A stretch of 64,000 bases of DNA, taken from Polynucleobacter sp. GTDB lineage: Bacteria > Pseudomonadota > Gammaproteobacteria > Burkholderiales > Burkholderiaceae. The notes below the pieces were generated by a model. The model worked only from the letters and a program-made list of their open reading frames with translations, was not told the origin of the DNA and did no database searches. Made by a program: the position numbers and the translations under genes. The stretch spans positions 29,361-93,360 of the forward strand of contig NZ_JAUXZY010000002.1 in assembly GCF_030693775.1 (NCBI RefSeq), read 5' to 3'. Shown here in pieces: positions 1 to 13,182 of the stretch (position 1 is its first letter; each line of letters opens with the position of its first letter).

Positions 1-2221
1 TCGCTGCGACCATCCACCTCGGTTTTTACGAGACCATGGATATCGGTCTCAAAACCAGGAAACTGCGCATTAAAGTCGCGCGCAAAGTACAGATAGTCGA
101 CGATGCGTTTATTAAAGCGCTCGCCCGGAATCAGCAAGGGAATGCCAGGTGGATAGGGCGTAACCAACATCGCGGTAACGCGCCCTTCAAGCTGATCTAA
201 AGGTACGCGATCGACTTTTTTGTGCGCCATTTGCGCCCATGCATCCGAGGGCATCATTGCCGGTACCATGTCGGAGGTATACATCTCGGTCGTCATGCGC
301 GCAACATCACGGCCTTTATAGAAGGCATGAATTTGCTGGCAAATGTCATTTAGGCCAACCCGCTCATAGCGTGGGTGCTTAGCCACAAACTCCGGCAATA
401 CTTTCCAGAGTGGCGCATTTTTATCAAAGTGATCTTTAAATTGCTGTAGCTCGGTTACCAAGGTATTCCAGCGACCCTTGGTAATGCCAATGGTAAACAT
501 AATGAAGAAGGAATACAGCCCGCATTTCTCAACAATAATGCCGTGCTCAGCCAGATACTTGGTGACGATGCTCGCGGGTATACCAGTTGTGCCAAAGTTG
601 CCTTCAATATCAAGGCCAGGGGTAACGATGGTAGCCTTGATGGGGTCCAGCATATTGAAGTCGTTCGCCAACTTACCAAAATCATGCCAGCTAGCGTTGG
701 GCTCTAAAACCCAGTCACTGCGCTCACCAATCCCATCTTCGGCCAAATGATCAGGGCCCCAGACCTTAAACCACCAGTCAGCACCAAATTGCTCATCGAC
801 CTCCCGCATGGCTCTGCGGAAATCCATCGCCTCCGCAATCGATTCTTCCACTAAGGTGGTTCCGCCGGGGGCTTCCATCATCGCAGCCGACACATCGCAC
901 GAGGCAATGATGGCGTACTGTGGACTGGTGGAGGTGTGCATCAAATACGCTTCATTAAAGCAATCGCGATCCAATTTATGCTCATCCGCATCTTGCACCA
1001 AGACTTGCGATGCTTGCGATAAGCCAGCCAACAGTTTGTGGGTTGATTGGGTTGCGAACATCAAGCTTTTCTTAGTTCGCTTGCGGTCTGCGCCAATCGC
1101 ATGCATGTCTTTATAGAATGGATGGAAGGCCGCATGCGGTAACCATGCCTCATCGAAATGCAAGGAATCCACCTTGCCGTCGAGCATCTCTTTAATCATC
1201 TCGACGTTATAAATAATGCCGTCATAGGTACTTTGCGTGAGGGTCATCACGCGGGGTATGGCGTTTTTGTCTTGAATAAAAGGGTTGGCATCGATTTTCT
1301 TTTTAATGTTCGCCCATTCAAACTCTTCCTTCGGAATCGGGCCAATGATGCCAAGATGGTTACGCGTTGGCATCAGGAAAATCGGAATCGCGCCCATCAT
1401 CGTGATCGAATGAATCACCGATTTATGGCAATTGCGATCAACTAAAACAATGTCACCCGGGGCAACGGTCGAGTGCCAAACAATCTTGTTGGACGTGGAC
1501 GTGCCATTGGTGACAAAAAACAAGTGATCGGCATTGAAAATTCGCGCGGCATTGTGTTCGCTGGCTAGAACTGGGCCGGTGTGGTCAAGCAACTGACCTA
1601 ATTCTTCAACGGCATTACATACGTCGGCGCGCAGCATATTCTCACCAAAGAATTGATGAAACATGCGGCCCACTGGACTTTTAAGGAAAGCAACACCGCC
1701 CGAGTGGCCGGGGCAATGCCAGGAATACGAGCCTTCAGACGCGTAATGTGTCAGGGCACGGAAGAAGGGAGGCGCTAATGAGTCGAGGTAGACCTTCGCT
1801 TCGCGGATGATGTGGCGCGCCACAAATTCTGGCGTGTCTTCATTCATATGAATGAAGCCATGCAACTCACGCAAAATATCATTGGGCATGTGGCGTGAGG
1901 TACGGGTCTCGCCATACAAGAAAATTGGAATGTCTTCATTGCGCTTACGCACTTCGGCAACAAAGGCGCGCAGGTTATTCAAAGCGGGCAAATCATTGTC
2001 TTCGGTATCGCTGATGAACTCCTCATCATCAATCGATAAAACAAAACAGGAGGCGCGCGAGGCTTGCTGTGCGAATGACGTTAAGTCCCCATAACTCGTT
2101 AGGCCAATCACTTCGATGCCCTCGCCTTCGATGGCTAAAGCCAGGTCGCGAATACCGGAACCTGAAATATTTTCAGAGCGAAAGTCCTCATCAATAATGA
2201 TGATTGGGAAACGAAATTTCA
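1..2221 (-). CDS. Orn/Lys/Arg decarboxylase (biodegradative type), C-terminus cut by window edge
   Basis: Minus-strand frame open from the ATG at 2221 (MKFRFPIIIIDEDFRSENISGSGIRDLALAIEGEGIEVIGLTSYG...) to the window edge; N-terminal response-regulator-like wing domain typical of the family. Absent from the ORF track because it runs off the window. Confidence 0.85.
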
Positions 2222-2251
2222 TGTGTGCCTTTGGAAAATTGCCTAATGCAA

Positions 2252-2818
2252 TTAGGTCTTCGGTAGCGTAACGCCCTGCTGCCCTTGGTACTTGCCGCCG
2301 CGGTCCTTGTACGAGGTCCCGCAAACTTCATCGCTTTCAAAAAAGAGGACTTGAGCACACCCCTCGCCCGCATAGATTTTTGCTGGCAGTGGCGTGGTGT
2401 TTGAAAACTCGAGGGTGACATACCCTTCCCACTCAGGCTCAAATGGAGTGACGTTCACAATAATGCCGCAGCGTGCATACGTGCTCTTACCAACGCAGAT
2501 CGTCAGAACGCTGCGTGGGATTTTGAAGTATTCGACCGTACGGGCCAGAGCAAAGGAGTTGGGCGGAATAATGCACACATCTCCTTGAAAATCCACAAAG
2601 GATTTTTCATCGAAATGCTTTGGGTCCACAATCGTGCTGTTGATGTTGGTGAAGATCTTGAATTCATTTGCACAACGAATGTCGTAACCGTAGCTCGAGG
2701 TACCGTAGCTCACGATTTTTTGTCCAGCGGCGTCTTGGCGGATTTGGCCAGGCTCAAACGGGCTGATCATGCCCTCTTCGGCCATACGGCGAATCCAGTG
2801 GTCGGATTTAATAGTCAT
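2252..2818 (-). CDS. dcd: dCTP deaminase
   Basis: 188 aa; [27 protein letters not shown]..., [46 protein letters not shown] typical of Dcd. Confidence 0.97.
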   Translation of the reverse strand: MTIKSDHWIRRMAEEGMISPFEPGQIRQDAAGQKIVSYGTSSYGYDIRCANEFKIFTNINSTIVDPKHFDEKSFVDFQGDVCIIPPNSFALARTVEYFKIPRSVLTICVGKSTYARCGIIVNVTPFEPEWEGYVTLEFSNTTPLPAKIYAGEGCAQVLFFESDEVCGTSYKDRGGKYQGQQGVTLPKT

Positions 2819-2859
2819 GGCGGAATTGTAAAACCAACCTGACCCCGAAGACCATCTAT

Positions 2860-3702
2860 TTACTGCTTGGGCGGACTAAAAACAACCCGCTCAGGGGCGT
2901 TGTAAATCTCAAAATGGGTTCCAGAGCAACGTGACAGAAGCGTCAGGTGGGTCTTTCGGGCAAGCTCAAGGCCCATCTGGGTTACACCGGAACGCGTCAG
3001 TAGAAAGGGGATGCCCATCTGCGCACCCTTAATGACCATCTCCGAGGTTAAGCGCCCGGTCGTAAAAAACACCAAATCCCGACCCGCCTTGTCAGCCAGC
3101 CACATCAGCCCAGAAATCGAGTCCACTGCATTGTGGCGGCCCACGTCCTCAATAAAGTGGAGCAATTCCACCTGATCCTCGCCCTTGCGCTCAAATACAG
3201 CGCAGGCATGCACTGAGCCGGATTTCTTGTAGATGGTGTCATGCTGGCGAATTTGGTCGATGAGGTCCACAATCGCCGCCTGATTCAAGGTGGGGCCATC
3301 CGCCAGGCGGATTTGCTCCATTTCCTCGATTAAGCCGCCAAACATCGTGCCCTGTCCGCAGCCGGTGGTCACAATGCGCTTACTGGTCATTTGATCGATA
3401 TCGACGGTGCTGCGCCGGGTTTTGACTGCGGCTGAATCCGTTTCCCAGTCAACCTGAATGCTTTCGATGTCATCCGGCGATTCCACCAAACGCTGGTTAC
3501 GCAAATAGCCCAGCACCAAGGCCTCAGGGGCGCTACCGAGGGTCATGAGGGTGACAAGCTCACGCTTGTCCAAATAAATCGTTAGCGAGCGCTCACCCGG
3601 TACATGGACGGTTTTATGACGGCCGGCCTCATCGATGATCTGGACCTCATGGATGAGAGGGACAGAAGCATTGGACATCGCAATTCGGGGATTTACTGCC
3701 AT
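2860..3702 (-). CDS. fdhD: Formate dehydrogenase accessory sulfurtransferase FdhD
   Basis: 280 aa; [22 protein letters not shown]...[14 protein letters not shown] motifs of FdhD. Confidence 0.93.
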   Translation of the reverse strand: MAVNPRIAMSNASVPLIHEVQIIDEAGRHKTVHVPGERSLTIYLDKRELVTLMTLGSAPEALVLGYLRNQRLVESPDDIESIQVDWETDSAAVKTRRSTVDIDQMTSKRIVTTGCGQGTMFGGLIEEMEQIRLADGPTLNQAAIVDLIDQIRQHDTIYKKSGSVHACAVFERKGEDQVELLHFIEDVGRHNAVDSISGLMWLADKAGRDLVFFTTGRLTSEMVIKGAQMGIPFLLTRSGVTQMGLELARKTHLTLLSRCSGTHFEIYNAPERVVFSPPKQ

Positions 3703-3842
3703 ACACGTCTTCCTTGATTCATTCTTGTCATTTTAAATGCGAGCTTTACTTTAACCGCAGTCTAAAATCCATGCTCTAGCAGCATAATTCACCCGATAAG
3801 CCTAATTTTGCCTTTTTACCCAAACCGTACCCCGCCTACAGT

Positions 3843-5513
3843 ATGAGTCGTTCGCCACGCCGCCTTTTAGTTACCTCTGCCCTGCCTTATGCCAATGGGC
3901 AGATTCACATTGGCCATTTGGTGGAATACATTCAAACCGATATTTGGGTTCGCTATCAACGGATGCAGGGTCACGAAGTGCATTACATGGGAGCAGATGA
4001 CACCCATGGCACCCCCATCATGCTGCGCGCCGAGAAAGAGGGACTGACCCCCAAAGAGTTAATTGCTAAGGTCTGGCAAGAACATAAGCGCGACTTTGAT
4101 GCATTTTTAATCTCCTTCGATCACTACTACACCACCGATAGCCCAGAAAATGAAAAGTTGGCAGGAGATATTTACCTCAAGCTTCGTGACGCAGGTCTGA
4201 TTGAAAAGCGCGCCATCGAGCAGGCCTACGATCCCGTAAAAGAAATGTTCCTCCCGGATCGCTTTATTAAAGGCAAGTGTCCTAAATGCAAAGCGCCCGA
4301 TCAATATGGCGACTCCTGTGAAAAATGCGGCGCCACCTACGCGCCTACCGATTTAATTGATCCCTTCTCGGTCGTCAGTGGCGCGACACCGATTCGCAAA
4401 GTATCTGATCACTACTTCTTCAAGTTATCCGATCCCCGCTGTGAAACCTTCTTGCGCGACTGGACTCAGGTCCGCACACCACTGCAATCCGAAGCCCGCA
4501 ACAAAATGAAAGAGTGGGTTGGGCAAGCTGGTGACAGTAAATTAGGTGATTGGGATATTTCGCGCGATGCCCCCTACTTTGGCTTTGAAATCCCCGATGC
4601 CCCTGGCAAGTATTTTTATGTCTGGCTCGATGCGCCCATTGGCTATTACGCCAGTTTCTTAAAATACTGCACTGACAAAGGTCTGGATTTTAATGAGTGG
4701 GTAAGAGCGGACAGCACAACTGAGCAGTACCACTTTATTGGCAAAGACATTTTGTATTTCCACACCTTGTTTTGGCCTGCTACCTTGCATTTCGCTGGCT
4801 ACCGCACCCCCACCAACGTATTCGCGCACGGCTTTCTGACGGTCGACGGTGAAAAGATGAGTAAGTCACGTGGCACTCTGATCTCAGCCAACAGTGTCAT
4901 TGAGTCGGGCTTTAATCCTGAGTGGTTCCGCTACTACTTTGCGACCAAGCTCAACGACAGCATGGAGGATCTTGACCTCAATCTGAGCGACTTCGTTGCA
5001 CGGGTCAATAGTGACTTGATTGGCAAGTACATCAATATTGCGAGTCGCAGCGCTGGCTTTTTGGTGAAGCGTTTTGGTGGTGTGGTTGTGGACGATGCCA
5101 TGCAACATCCCTTGCTGATGTCGATTCGATCAGCCAATACCAAGATTGCTGAACTGTATGAAGGACGCGAGTTTGCGAAAGCCGTTCGCGCCATTATGGA
5201 ATTGGCAGATCAAGTCAACGCCTTTGTCGATGAAAACAAACCATGGGACATCGCCAAAGATCCCGAGCGCACAGCCGATCTTCAGGCAATTTGCAGCGTG
5301 ACCTTGGAAGCATTTCGGTGTTTAAGTCTGTACCTCAAACCAGTATTGCCGCAGGTTGCTGCCGGTGTTGAACGTTTTTTATGTGTAGCGCCGATGGCCT
5401 GGAGCGACATCAATACACCCCTCTCTAGCCAGCAGCCCATCCTGCCCTATACCCATCTCATGAGCCGCGTTGAGCCGGCTCAAATTGACGCTCTATTAGC
5501 AGCCAATAGCTAA
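3843..5513 (+). CDS. metG: Methionine--tRNA ligase
   Basis: 556 aa; [45 protein letters not shown] zinc knuckle, KMSKSRGT motif. Confidence 0.97.
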   Translation: MSRSPRRLLVTSALPYANGQIHIGHLVEYIQTDIWVRYQRMQGHEVHYMGADDTHGTPIMLRAEKEGLTPKELIAKVWQEHKRDFDAFLISFDHYYTTDSPENEKLAGDIYLKLRDAGLIEKRAIEQAYDPVKEMFLPDRFIKGKCPKCKAPDQYGDSCEKCGATYAPTDLIDPFSVVSGATPIRKVSDHYFFKLSDPRCETFLRDWTQVRTPLQSEARNKMKEWVGQAGDSKLGDWDISRDAPYFGFEIPDAPGKYFYVWLDAPIGYYASFLKYCTDKGLDFNEWVRADSTTEQYHFIGKDILYFHTLFWPATLHFAGYRTPTNVFAHGFLTVDGEKMSKSRGTLISANSVIESGFNPEWFRYYFATKLNDSMEDLDLNLSDFVARVNSDLIGKYINIASRSAGFLVKRFGGVVVDDAMQHPLLMSIRSANTKIAELYEGREFAKAVRAIMELADQVNAFVDENKPWDIAKDPERTADLQAICSVTLEAFRCLSLYLKPVLPQVAAGVERFLCVAPMAWSDINTPLSSQQPILPYTHLMSRVEPAQIDALLAANS

Positions 5514-5628
5514 AAACGGGATGTCGACACAAATCTGACTTAGGCCATACAAAATCGTTAATAATGAGGGTTGCCCAGTTCCCTGGGATTTTATAAGTTA
5601 TTGAATTTATTGAGAATTAAGTATCGAT

Positions 5629-5809
5629 ATGCGTAAATACCAATCTGACGTCACCGTATTTCTTGAAAAACTCAAAGCGGCTAAACCCACCTTGGAGCAA
5701 GAACAGCAAGCTGGGCGCGCCCTCCTTTGGGACAAAGAACCAGTCAGCCTTGATGAGCAGCGCCGCCTAAAGGCCGCCAAAGTGAAACAACGGGCCTACG
5801 TTTATTCCA

Positions 5810-5817
<8 letters not shown>
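5629..5817 (+). CDS. DUF3460-family small protein
   Basis: 62 aa; MRKYQSDVTVFLEKLKAAKPTLEQEQQAGRALLWDKEP...; overlaps the scpA start by 8 nt. Confidence 0.8.
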
Positions 5818-7521
<1,704 letters not shown>

Positions 7522-7551
7522 GCCTAATACTCCGGGCCTATTTCGCTTTTC

Positions 7552-8484
7552 CTAGGCAGTAAAAAATTGCTCTACCGCTAAGCCAAGGCTTTTAGCTAAC
7601 TCTGCACCGCTGACTTTACCAGCAGGTCCTTTGGCTTTTAATACCTCAATCTGACCACCATGGCAGGCCACAAAAAAGGATTCGGAACCAATCGCCGTGA
7701 TTTGCCCAGGCTTACCTTTGACGGCGCCGTAGGTCGCCGTGACGTGTTTCTTGACGTCATAAATCTGTACTTTTTGTTCGCCAACCATGGTCCAAGCGCC
7801 AGGCGCCGGATTGCAGGCCCGAATCAAGTTATGGATCTGCGTAATGTGGTTTGACCAATGGATGCGAGCGGCCGCCTGATCGAACCAGCCTTCGTAATTA
7901 GCAAGGGCCTCGTCTTGCACAACCTCTTGGTGCTTGCCTGCAGCAACCAGATCAGCAGCCTCTAATAGCGCCTGCACCCCAAGCGGAAATAGGTGATCAA
8001 AGTAAACCGATCCCAAGGTATCGTTCGCGCCAATGGCGACCTCTTTTTGCAAAATCACTTCGCCCTCATCCAGACCATCGGATGGCCGGAAAATGGTAAG
8101 GCCTGTCTTGGTCTCGCCTAAAGCAATAGCCCAGTTAATGGCGCTGGGACCACGGTACTTTGGCAGCAATGAGGGATGGTATTGAATCGTGCCCAAGCGC
8201 GGTATCTTGGCGAGCTCTTGGGGGACAAATTGCAACACATAGGCCATCACGCAAATGTCTGCGCCGCTGTTGCGCATTGCCTCAGCCGCCTCTGGCCCCT
8301 TGAGCGAGGCAAATTGCAAGGGCACGAGGCCTTTCGCAAGAGTTGCCTCTTTCAAAATCTCAGGCTTGGTGGCTTTGGGATTGTCCGGAGGACAAAACAC
8401 CGCAACCACCTCGTCACCACGCTCTAAAAAGGCCTCTAAAGCAGCCTTACCAAAATCTTGACTGCCGATTAGAGCAACTTTCAT
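7552..8484 (-). CDS. Formyltransferase-family protein resembling the N-terminal hydrolase domain of 10-formyltetrahydrofolate dehydrogenase
   Basis: 310 aa; YHPSLLPKYRGPSAINWAIALGETKTGLTIFRPSDGLDEGEVILQKE and NYEGWFDQAAARIHWSNHITQIHNLIRACNPAPGAWT. Abuts the frc stop (TAGATG), in an oxalate-degradation context. Confidence 0.8.
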   Translation of the reverse strand: MKVALIGSQDFGKAALEAFLERGDEVVAVFCPPDNPKATKPEILKEATLAKGLVPLQFASLKGPEAAEAMRNSGADICVMAYVLQFVPQELAKIPRLGTIQYHPSLLPKYRGPSAINWAIALGETKTGLTIFRPSDGLDEGEVILQKEVAIGANDTLGSVYFDHLFPLGVQALLEAADLVAAGKHQEVVQDEALANYEGWFDQAAARIHWSNHITQIHNLIRACNPAPGAWTMVGEQKVQIYDVKKHVTATYGAVKGKPGQITAIGSESFFVACHGGQIEVLKAKGPAGKVSGAELAKSLGLAVEQFFTA

Positions 8485-9732
8485 CTAGATCACTTTCCGA
8501 TGGCGTAAATCGATCAGATCGTCGATGTTAAATCCGAGCTCTTGCAAGATCTCATCGGTATGTTCACCAAGCAATGGTGAACGCGTGACGTCAGTTTCGC
8601 TATCGGACAACTTGATGGGGTTGCCCACGGTTAAGTACTTGCCCCGAATCGGGTGATCGACTTCAACAATCGTGCCGGTAGCGCGCAAGGCTGGCTCTTC
8701 GGCGATTTCTTTCATCGACAGAATTGGGCCGCATGGCACATCATATTTATTCAATGTATCCATCACCTCAAACTTGGTTTTGGTCATGGTCCATTTTTCG
8801 ATCTCACCAAAGATTTGCATGAGCCTTGGCAAGCGCGCCATGGGAGAAGAGAAGTCATGGTCAGTAATCCACTCTTCTTTGCCAATCACCTTACAAATCG
8901 CTTCCCATACGGCAGCCTGAACGACGACATAAATGTAGGAGTTGGGGTCGGTTTCCCAGCCTTTGCATTTCAGAATCCAGCCGGGCTGTCCACCACCAGA
9001 CGCATTGCCGGCACGAGGCACTGCTTCACCGAAATGGCCATTCGGGAACTGCGGATACTCTTGCATGGTGCCATTGCGCTCGAGGCGCTGCTGGTCGCGC
9101 AACTTCACGCGGCACAAGTTCAATACGGCGTCTTGCATCGCAGCCTGCACACGTTGACCACGACCCGAGTGGGTGCGCTGATACAAAGCTGTAACGATAC
9201 CTAAGGCCAAATGCAAACCGGTTCCACTATCGCCAATCTGCGCGCCCGTTACCATTGGCGGGCCATCATCAAAACCAGTAGTGGATGCTGAGCCGCCTGC
9301 GCACTGCGCTACGTTTTCGTATACCTTGCAGTCTTCATAAGGTCCTGGACCAAAGCCTTTGATCGATGCCATGATCATGCGTGGATTGAGATGCTGTATG
9401 TGCTCCCAAGTAAAGCCCATGCGATCCAAAGCACCTGGAGCAAAGTTTTCCACTAAGACATCGCACTCTTTAATCAAGCGCTCGAGAATATCCTTGCCCT
9501 CAGGAGTTTTGGTATTGACTGTAATCGAGCGTTTATTGTGATTCAGCATGGTGAAATACAAACTATCCGCATCGGGTATATCGCGTAATTGACCGCGGGT
9601 AGCATCACCCTCACCCGAGCGCTCCACCTTAATTACATCCGCGCCAAACCAAGCCAATAATTGGGTACAAGTTGGCCCCGATTGAACGTGCGTGAAATCG
9701 AGGATTTTCACCCCCTCAAGTGCTTTTGCCAT
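8485..9732 (-). CDS. frc: Formyl-CoA:oxalate CoA-transferase family (CaiB/BaiF), paralogue 2
   Basis: 415 aa; [69 protein letters not shown] typical of Frc. Confidence 0.9.
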   Translation of the reverse strand: MAKALEGVKILDFTHVQSGPTCTQLLAWFGADVIKVERSGEGDATRGQLRDIPDADSLYFTMLNHNKRSITVNTKTPEGKDILERLIKECDVLVENFAPGALDRMGFTWEHIQHLNPRMIMASIKGFGPGPYEDCKVYENVAQCAGGSASTTGFDDGPPMVTGAQIGDSGTGLHLALGIVTALYQRTHSGRGQRVQAAMQDAVLNLCRVKLRDQQRLERNGTMQEYPQFPNGHFGEAVPRAGNASGGGQPGWILKCKGWETDPNSYIYVVVQAAVWEAICKVIGKEEWITDHDFSSPMARLPRLMQIFGEIEKWTMTKTKFEVMDTLNKYDVPCGPILSMKEIAEEPALRATGTIVEVDHPIRGKYLTVGNPIKLSDSETDVTRSPLLGEHTDEILQELGFNIDDLIDLRHRKVI

Positions 9733-9894
9733 AACAGTAGTCCTAATAAGAATTGAAATTTTGAATTAATCAAATTCTACCAGTCGGCACTACCCTGAAT
9801 TCCAGGTGCGCCACAGGCCCTGTATCCCCTAGTTATCAAGCCCTGAAACTGGATTTCGCATTGTGCGATTTAGCCTGATTCTGGGTAAATTAAG

Positions 9895-9926
9895 CAATAA
9901 AAAAGGCGCCCACATGGAGCGCCTTA
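9895..9926 (-). terminator. Rho-independent terminator downstream of the frc paralogue at 9951-11201
   Basis: Minus strand AAGGCGC-TCCATGTGG-GCGCCTT followed by TTTTATTG. Confidence 0.75.
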
Positions 9927-9950
9927 AAGGATCAAACTAATTTATTGTTA

Positions 9951-11201
9951 TTAAACTGCTTTTGCCGCGTGCAGCTTGGCAATATCGTCTTTTCCGTAGC
10001 CAAGGTCAGCCAAAACCTCATCGGTGTGCTCGCCTAAAACTGGGGATGGCTTCACTTCGATCTTCAAATCAGAGAACTTGATTGGGCTACCAATCGTCAG
10101 ATACTTACCGCGTACCTTGTGATCGACTTCCACAATCGAACCACTTGCACGCAAGTCTGGTGATGCGGCTAGTTCTTTCATCGATAGTACAGGGGCGCAT
10201 GGAATATCAAACTTACGCAAGATATCGACTGCTTCGTACTTGGTCTTATCTTTGAGCCAATCTTCAATGGTTGCGAAGATGTCAAAAATCTTGTCTTGAC
10301 GCGCTTCTGCAGTCATGTAAGCAGGGTCGGTTGCCCACTCTGGACGACCTAAAGCCTTGGTAATTGGCTCCCAAGCGTGACCTTGAATGGTGAAATAAAT
10401 GTAGGCGTTAGGATCAGTTTCCCAGCCCTTACACTTTAAAACCCAACCTGGCTGACCGCCGCCGCCAGCATTACCGCCGCGGGGTACAACGTCGGAGAAT
10501 GTGCCATGGGGATACTGTGGGTACTCTTCCAAGTAACCAACGCGATCCAAACGCTGCTGATCGCGCAACTTCACGCGGCACAGGTTTAATACTGCGTCTT
10601 GCATCGAGCAAGCAACCTTCTGTCCACGGCCAGTCTTCTCACGGTGCATCAGCGCGGTCAAAATACCAATCGCCAAGTGCATACCAGTGTTGCTATCGCC
10701 CAAAGCAGCAGCAGATACGGTAGGAGGACCATCCCAGAAACCGGTGGTGGAGGCTGCGCCGCCAGCACACTGAGCTACGTTCTCATACACTTTTAAATCT
10801 TCGTATGAGTGGCCATCGCTGAAGCCCTTTACCGACGCCATAATCATGCGTGGGTTCAGTTCCATGATGCGTTCCCAAGAGAAGCCCATGCGATCTAAGG
10901 CGCCTGGACCAAAGTTCTCGACCATGACGTCAGAAACCTTAATCAACTTCTCCAATACTTCCTTACCTTCTGCGGTCTTGGTATCCAATGTCAACGAACG
11001 CTTGTTACCGTTGAGCATGGTGAAATACAAGGCGTCAGCATCTGGAATATCGCGTAATTGGCTACGGGTTACGTCGCCAGATCCAGGACGCTCTACTTTG
11101 ATTACGTCCGCGCCATACCATGCCAACAACTGGGTACATGCAGGGCCTGCTTGTACGTGTGTGAAATCGATGATGCGGATTCCGTCTAATGGCTTGCTCA
11201 T
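9951..11201 (-). CDS. frc: Formyl-CoA:oxalate CoA-transferase family (CaiB/BaiF), paralogue 1
   Basis: 416 aa; [63 protein letters not shown]; closely similar to 8485-9732. Confidence 0.93.
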   Translation of the reverse strand: MSKPLDGIRIIDFTHVQAGPACTQLLAWYGADVIKVERPGSGDVTRSQLRDIPDADALYFTMLNGNKRSLTLDTKTAEGKEVLEKLIKVSDVMVENFGPGALDRMGFSWERIMELNPRMIMASVKGFSDGHSYEDLKVYENVAQCAGGAASTTGFWDGPPTVSAAALGDSNTGMHLAIGILTALMHREKTGRGQKVACSMQDAVLNLCRVKLRDQQRLDRVGYLEEYPQYPHGTFSDVVPRGGNAGGGGQPGWVLKCKGWETDPNAYIYFTIQGHAWEPITKALGRPEWATDPAYMTAEARQDKIFDIFATIEDWLKDKTKYEAVDILRKFDIPCAPVLSMKELAASPDLRASGSIVEVDHKVRGKYLTIGSPIKFSDLKIEVKPSPVLGEHTDEVLADLGYGKDDIAKLHAAKAV

Positions 11202-11241
11202 ATTAAATCTCCTTAGGGTTGCGTATGACTTAGCTCGTCAA

Positions 11242-12951
11242 TTACTTCTTTGTAGCAGTACTTGCTGGGTTGAGATTCGTCAGGCGGCCACTTTCGGTGC
11301 CTGCTGTTTCATCAATGACAGCATTGATTAGTGCTGGCTTGCCTGCGGCTATTGCCTCAGTCAATGCCTTCTCTAATTCCTGCGGGGTGGTGACGTTGTA
11401 ACCGATCCCACCAAACGCTTCCATCATCTTGTCATAGCGTGCGTTTTTCACGAATACGGTTGGGGCAACATCAGCGCCGCCGGTTGGGTTTACATCGGTA
11501 CCACGGTAAACACCATTGTTATTGAAAATCACAGTGGTGATTGGTAAGTTGTAACGGCAGATGGTCTCGAGTTCCATGCCGCTGAAACCAAAGGCGCTAT
11601 CACCTTCCACTGCGATAACAGGCAAGCCACTGGTAACTGCTGCACCAATCGCATAGCCCATACCAATACCCATAATGCCCCATGTACCGGAGTCAAAGCG
11701 CTTACGTGGCTTGTACATATCGACAATCGAACGGCAATAGTCGAGGGTATTCGCACCTTCGTTAACGAGGTTGACATCGGGGTTTTTCTTCACAACATCA
11801 CGAATCACACGCAATGCACCATGGAAGTTCATTGGCGATGCTTCTTTGGCAAGTGTTTCTGCCATCTTCGCCATGTTCTTGTCTTTCTTCTCATTAATTG
11901 CGCTAATCCACTCTGCGCTTGGCTTAGGTACCGATGCGATACCTTTCAAGAGTTCGCCTACGCATGAGCCAATATCACCAATCAATGGAGCGTCGATTTG
12001 AACGTTGCTATCGACTTCGTTTGCCTGAATATCAATTTGGATAAATTGCTTACGCTCTTTACCCCAAGTCTTGCCTTTGCCGTGAGCAAGCAACCAGTTC
12101 AAGCGGGCGCCAACTAACAACACTGCATCGGCCTCGGCCAAAACGTATGAGCGGGCTGCAGAAGCAGATTGGGGATGGTTATCAGGCAACAAGCCTTTGG
12201 CCATCGACATTGGCAAGTAAGGGATGCCGGATTTTTCGATCAAGGCCTTGATGTCTGCGTCAGCCTGTGCATATGCAGCGCCTTTGCCCAGGAGAATCAA
12301 TGGACGCTTTGCGCCCTTCAATATGTTTAATGCGCGCGCTACTGCATCAGGCGCTGGAATCTGACGAGGCACTGGATCGATTACCTTGAAGATCGATTTC
12401 TTGGCTTCAGCAACCGACAAGGTCTGCGATAAGAGTTGTGCCGGCAAGTCCAAGTAAACGCCGCCTGGACGACCCGATACCGCAGCACGAATCGCACGTG
12501 CAATACCAATGCCGATATCTTCTGCGTGATTAATACGGTAAGCAGCTTTGGCATATGGCTTGGCTGCATTGAGCTGATCCATTTCTTCGTAATCGCCCTG
12601 CTGCAAGTCAACGATCTCGCGTTCGCTTGAGCCGCTAATCAGAATCATTGGGAAGCAGTTCACAGTTGCGTTGGCTAAGGCAGTTAAACCATTCAAAAAA
12701 CCAGGCGCAGAAACGGTCATGCAGATACCAGGCTTCTGTGTCATATAGCCGGCAATGGCTGCGGCATTTCCTGCGTGCTGCTCATGGCGGAAACCAATAA
12801 AGCGCAAGCCTTCAGCTTGAGCTAAGCGGCACAAGTCAGTAATAGGAATGCCCACCAATCCATAAATGGTGTCAATGTCATTTGCCTTAAGGGCGTCGAT
12901 AACGAGATGGAATCCGTCAGTGAGTTCTTGGTTTTGATTGTCGTTTGTCAT
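11242..12951 (-). CDS. oxc: Oxalyl-CoA decarboxylase (ThDP-dependent)
   Basis: 569 aa; [79 protein letters not shown]; upstream of frc. Confidence 0.95.
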   Translation of the reverse strand: MTNDNQNQELTDGFHLVIDALKANDIDTIYGLVGIPITDLCRLAQAEGLRFIGFRHEQHAGNAAAIAGYMTQKPGICMTVSAPGFLNGLTALANATVNCFPMILISGSSEREIVDLQQGDYEEMDQLNAAKPYAKAAYRINHAEDIGIGIARAIRAAVSGRPGGVYLDLPAQLLSQTLSVAEAKKSIFKVIDPVPRQIPAPDAVARALNILKGAKRPLILLGKGAAYAQADADIKALIEKSGIPYLPMSMAKGLLPDNHPQSASAARSYVLAEADAVLLVGARLNWLLAHGKGKTWGKERKQFIQIDIQANEVDSNVQIDAPLIGDIGSCVGELLKGIASVPKPSAEWISAINEKKDKNMAKMAETLAKEASPMNFHGALRVIRDVVKKNPDVNLVNEGANTLDYCRSIVDMYKPRKRFDSGTWGIMGIGMGYAIGAAVTSGLPVIAVEGDSAFGFSGMELETICRYNLPITTVIFNNNGVYRGTDVNPTGGADVAPTVFVKNARYDKMMEAFGGIGYNVTTPQELEKALTEAIAAGKPALINAVIDETAGTESGRLTNLNPASTATKK

Positions 12952-13099
12952 AAAAGTTGTATTGGTTAGATTGCTTCACTCCGTTGGCAAGGCAATTTAG
13001 CTTCTGTCTTGTGTCTCCGATTAAAAATGCACCTAAACCCAGGGAATTAACAAACTGCATTTAGGTGGATGCATCTTAGGCTTGGGGGTGTAGATCAGC

Positions 13100-13115
13100 A
13101 TTGACTTGCGTCAAT
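13100..13115. promoter_or_regulatory. FNR/Crp-family operator-like palindrome upstream of oxc
   Basis: ATTGAC-TTGC-GTCAAT (TTGAC-N4-GTCAA), a perfect 6-bp inverted repeat with 4-nt spacer. Minus-strand -10-like TAAGAT at 13078-13073. Confidence 0.6.
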
Positions 13116-13182
13116 TTCCTTTTAATTCCAATAAAAACAAGGCTTAGAGCCTGCTGGAGGCAAAGCCAAATCCATATAAAAA

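Noticed and set aside
455-2094. Several 80-100 aa ORFs on both strands (e.g. 478-750, 808-1116, 1158-1445, 455-685)
   Set aside because: All overlap the long minus-strand Orn/Lys/Arg decarboxylase reading frame that is open to the window edge; treated as spurious.
7552-8484. Annotating this gene simply as housekeeping fmt
   Set aside because: Context (oxalate cluster) and C-terminal sequence (NYEGWFDQAAARIHW...NPAPGAWT) favour the 10-formyl-THF hydrolase-domain type; also no def gene adjacent.
8653-9204. 183-aa plus-strand ORF ([23 protein letters not shown]...)
   Set aside because: Fully antisense to the well-supported frc gene at 8485-9732; composition looks like a mirror of frc codon bias, with no recognisable domain.
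9762-9776. FNR-box-like TTGA-ATTAA-TCAA upstream of the second frc
   Set aside because: Half-sites are separated by 5 nt, one short of the TTGA-N6-TCAA spacing, in an AT-rich context; not reported as an operator.
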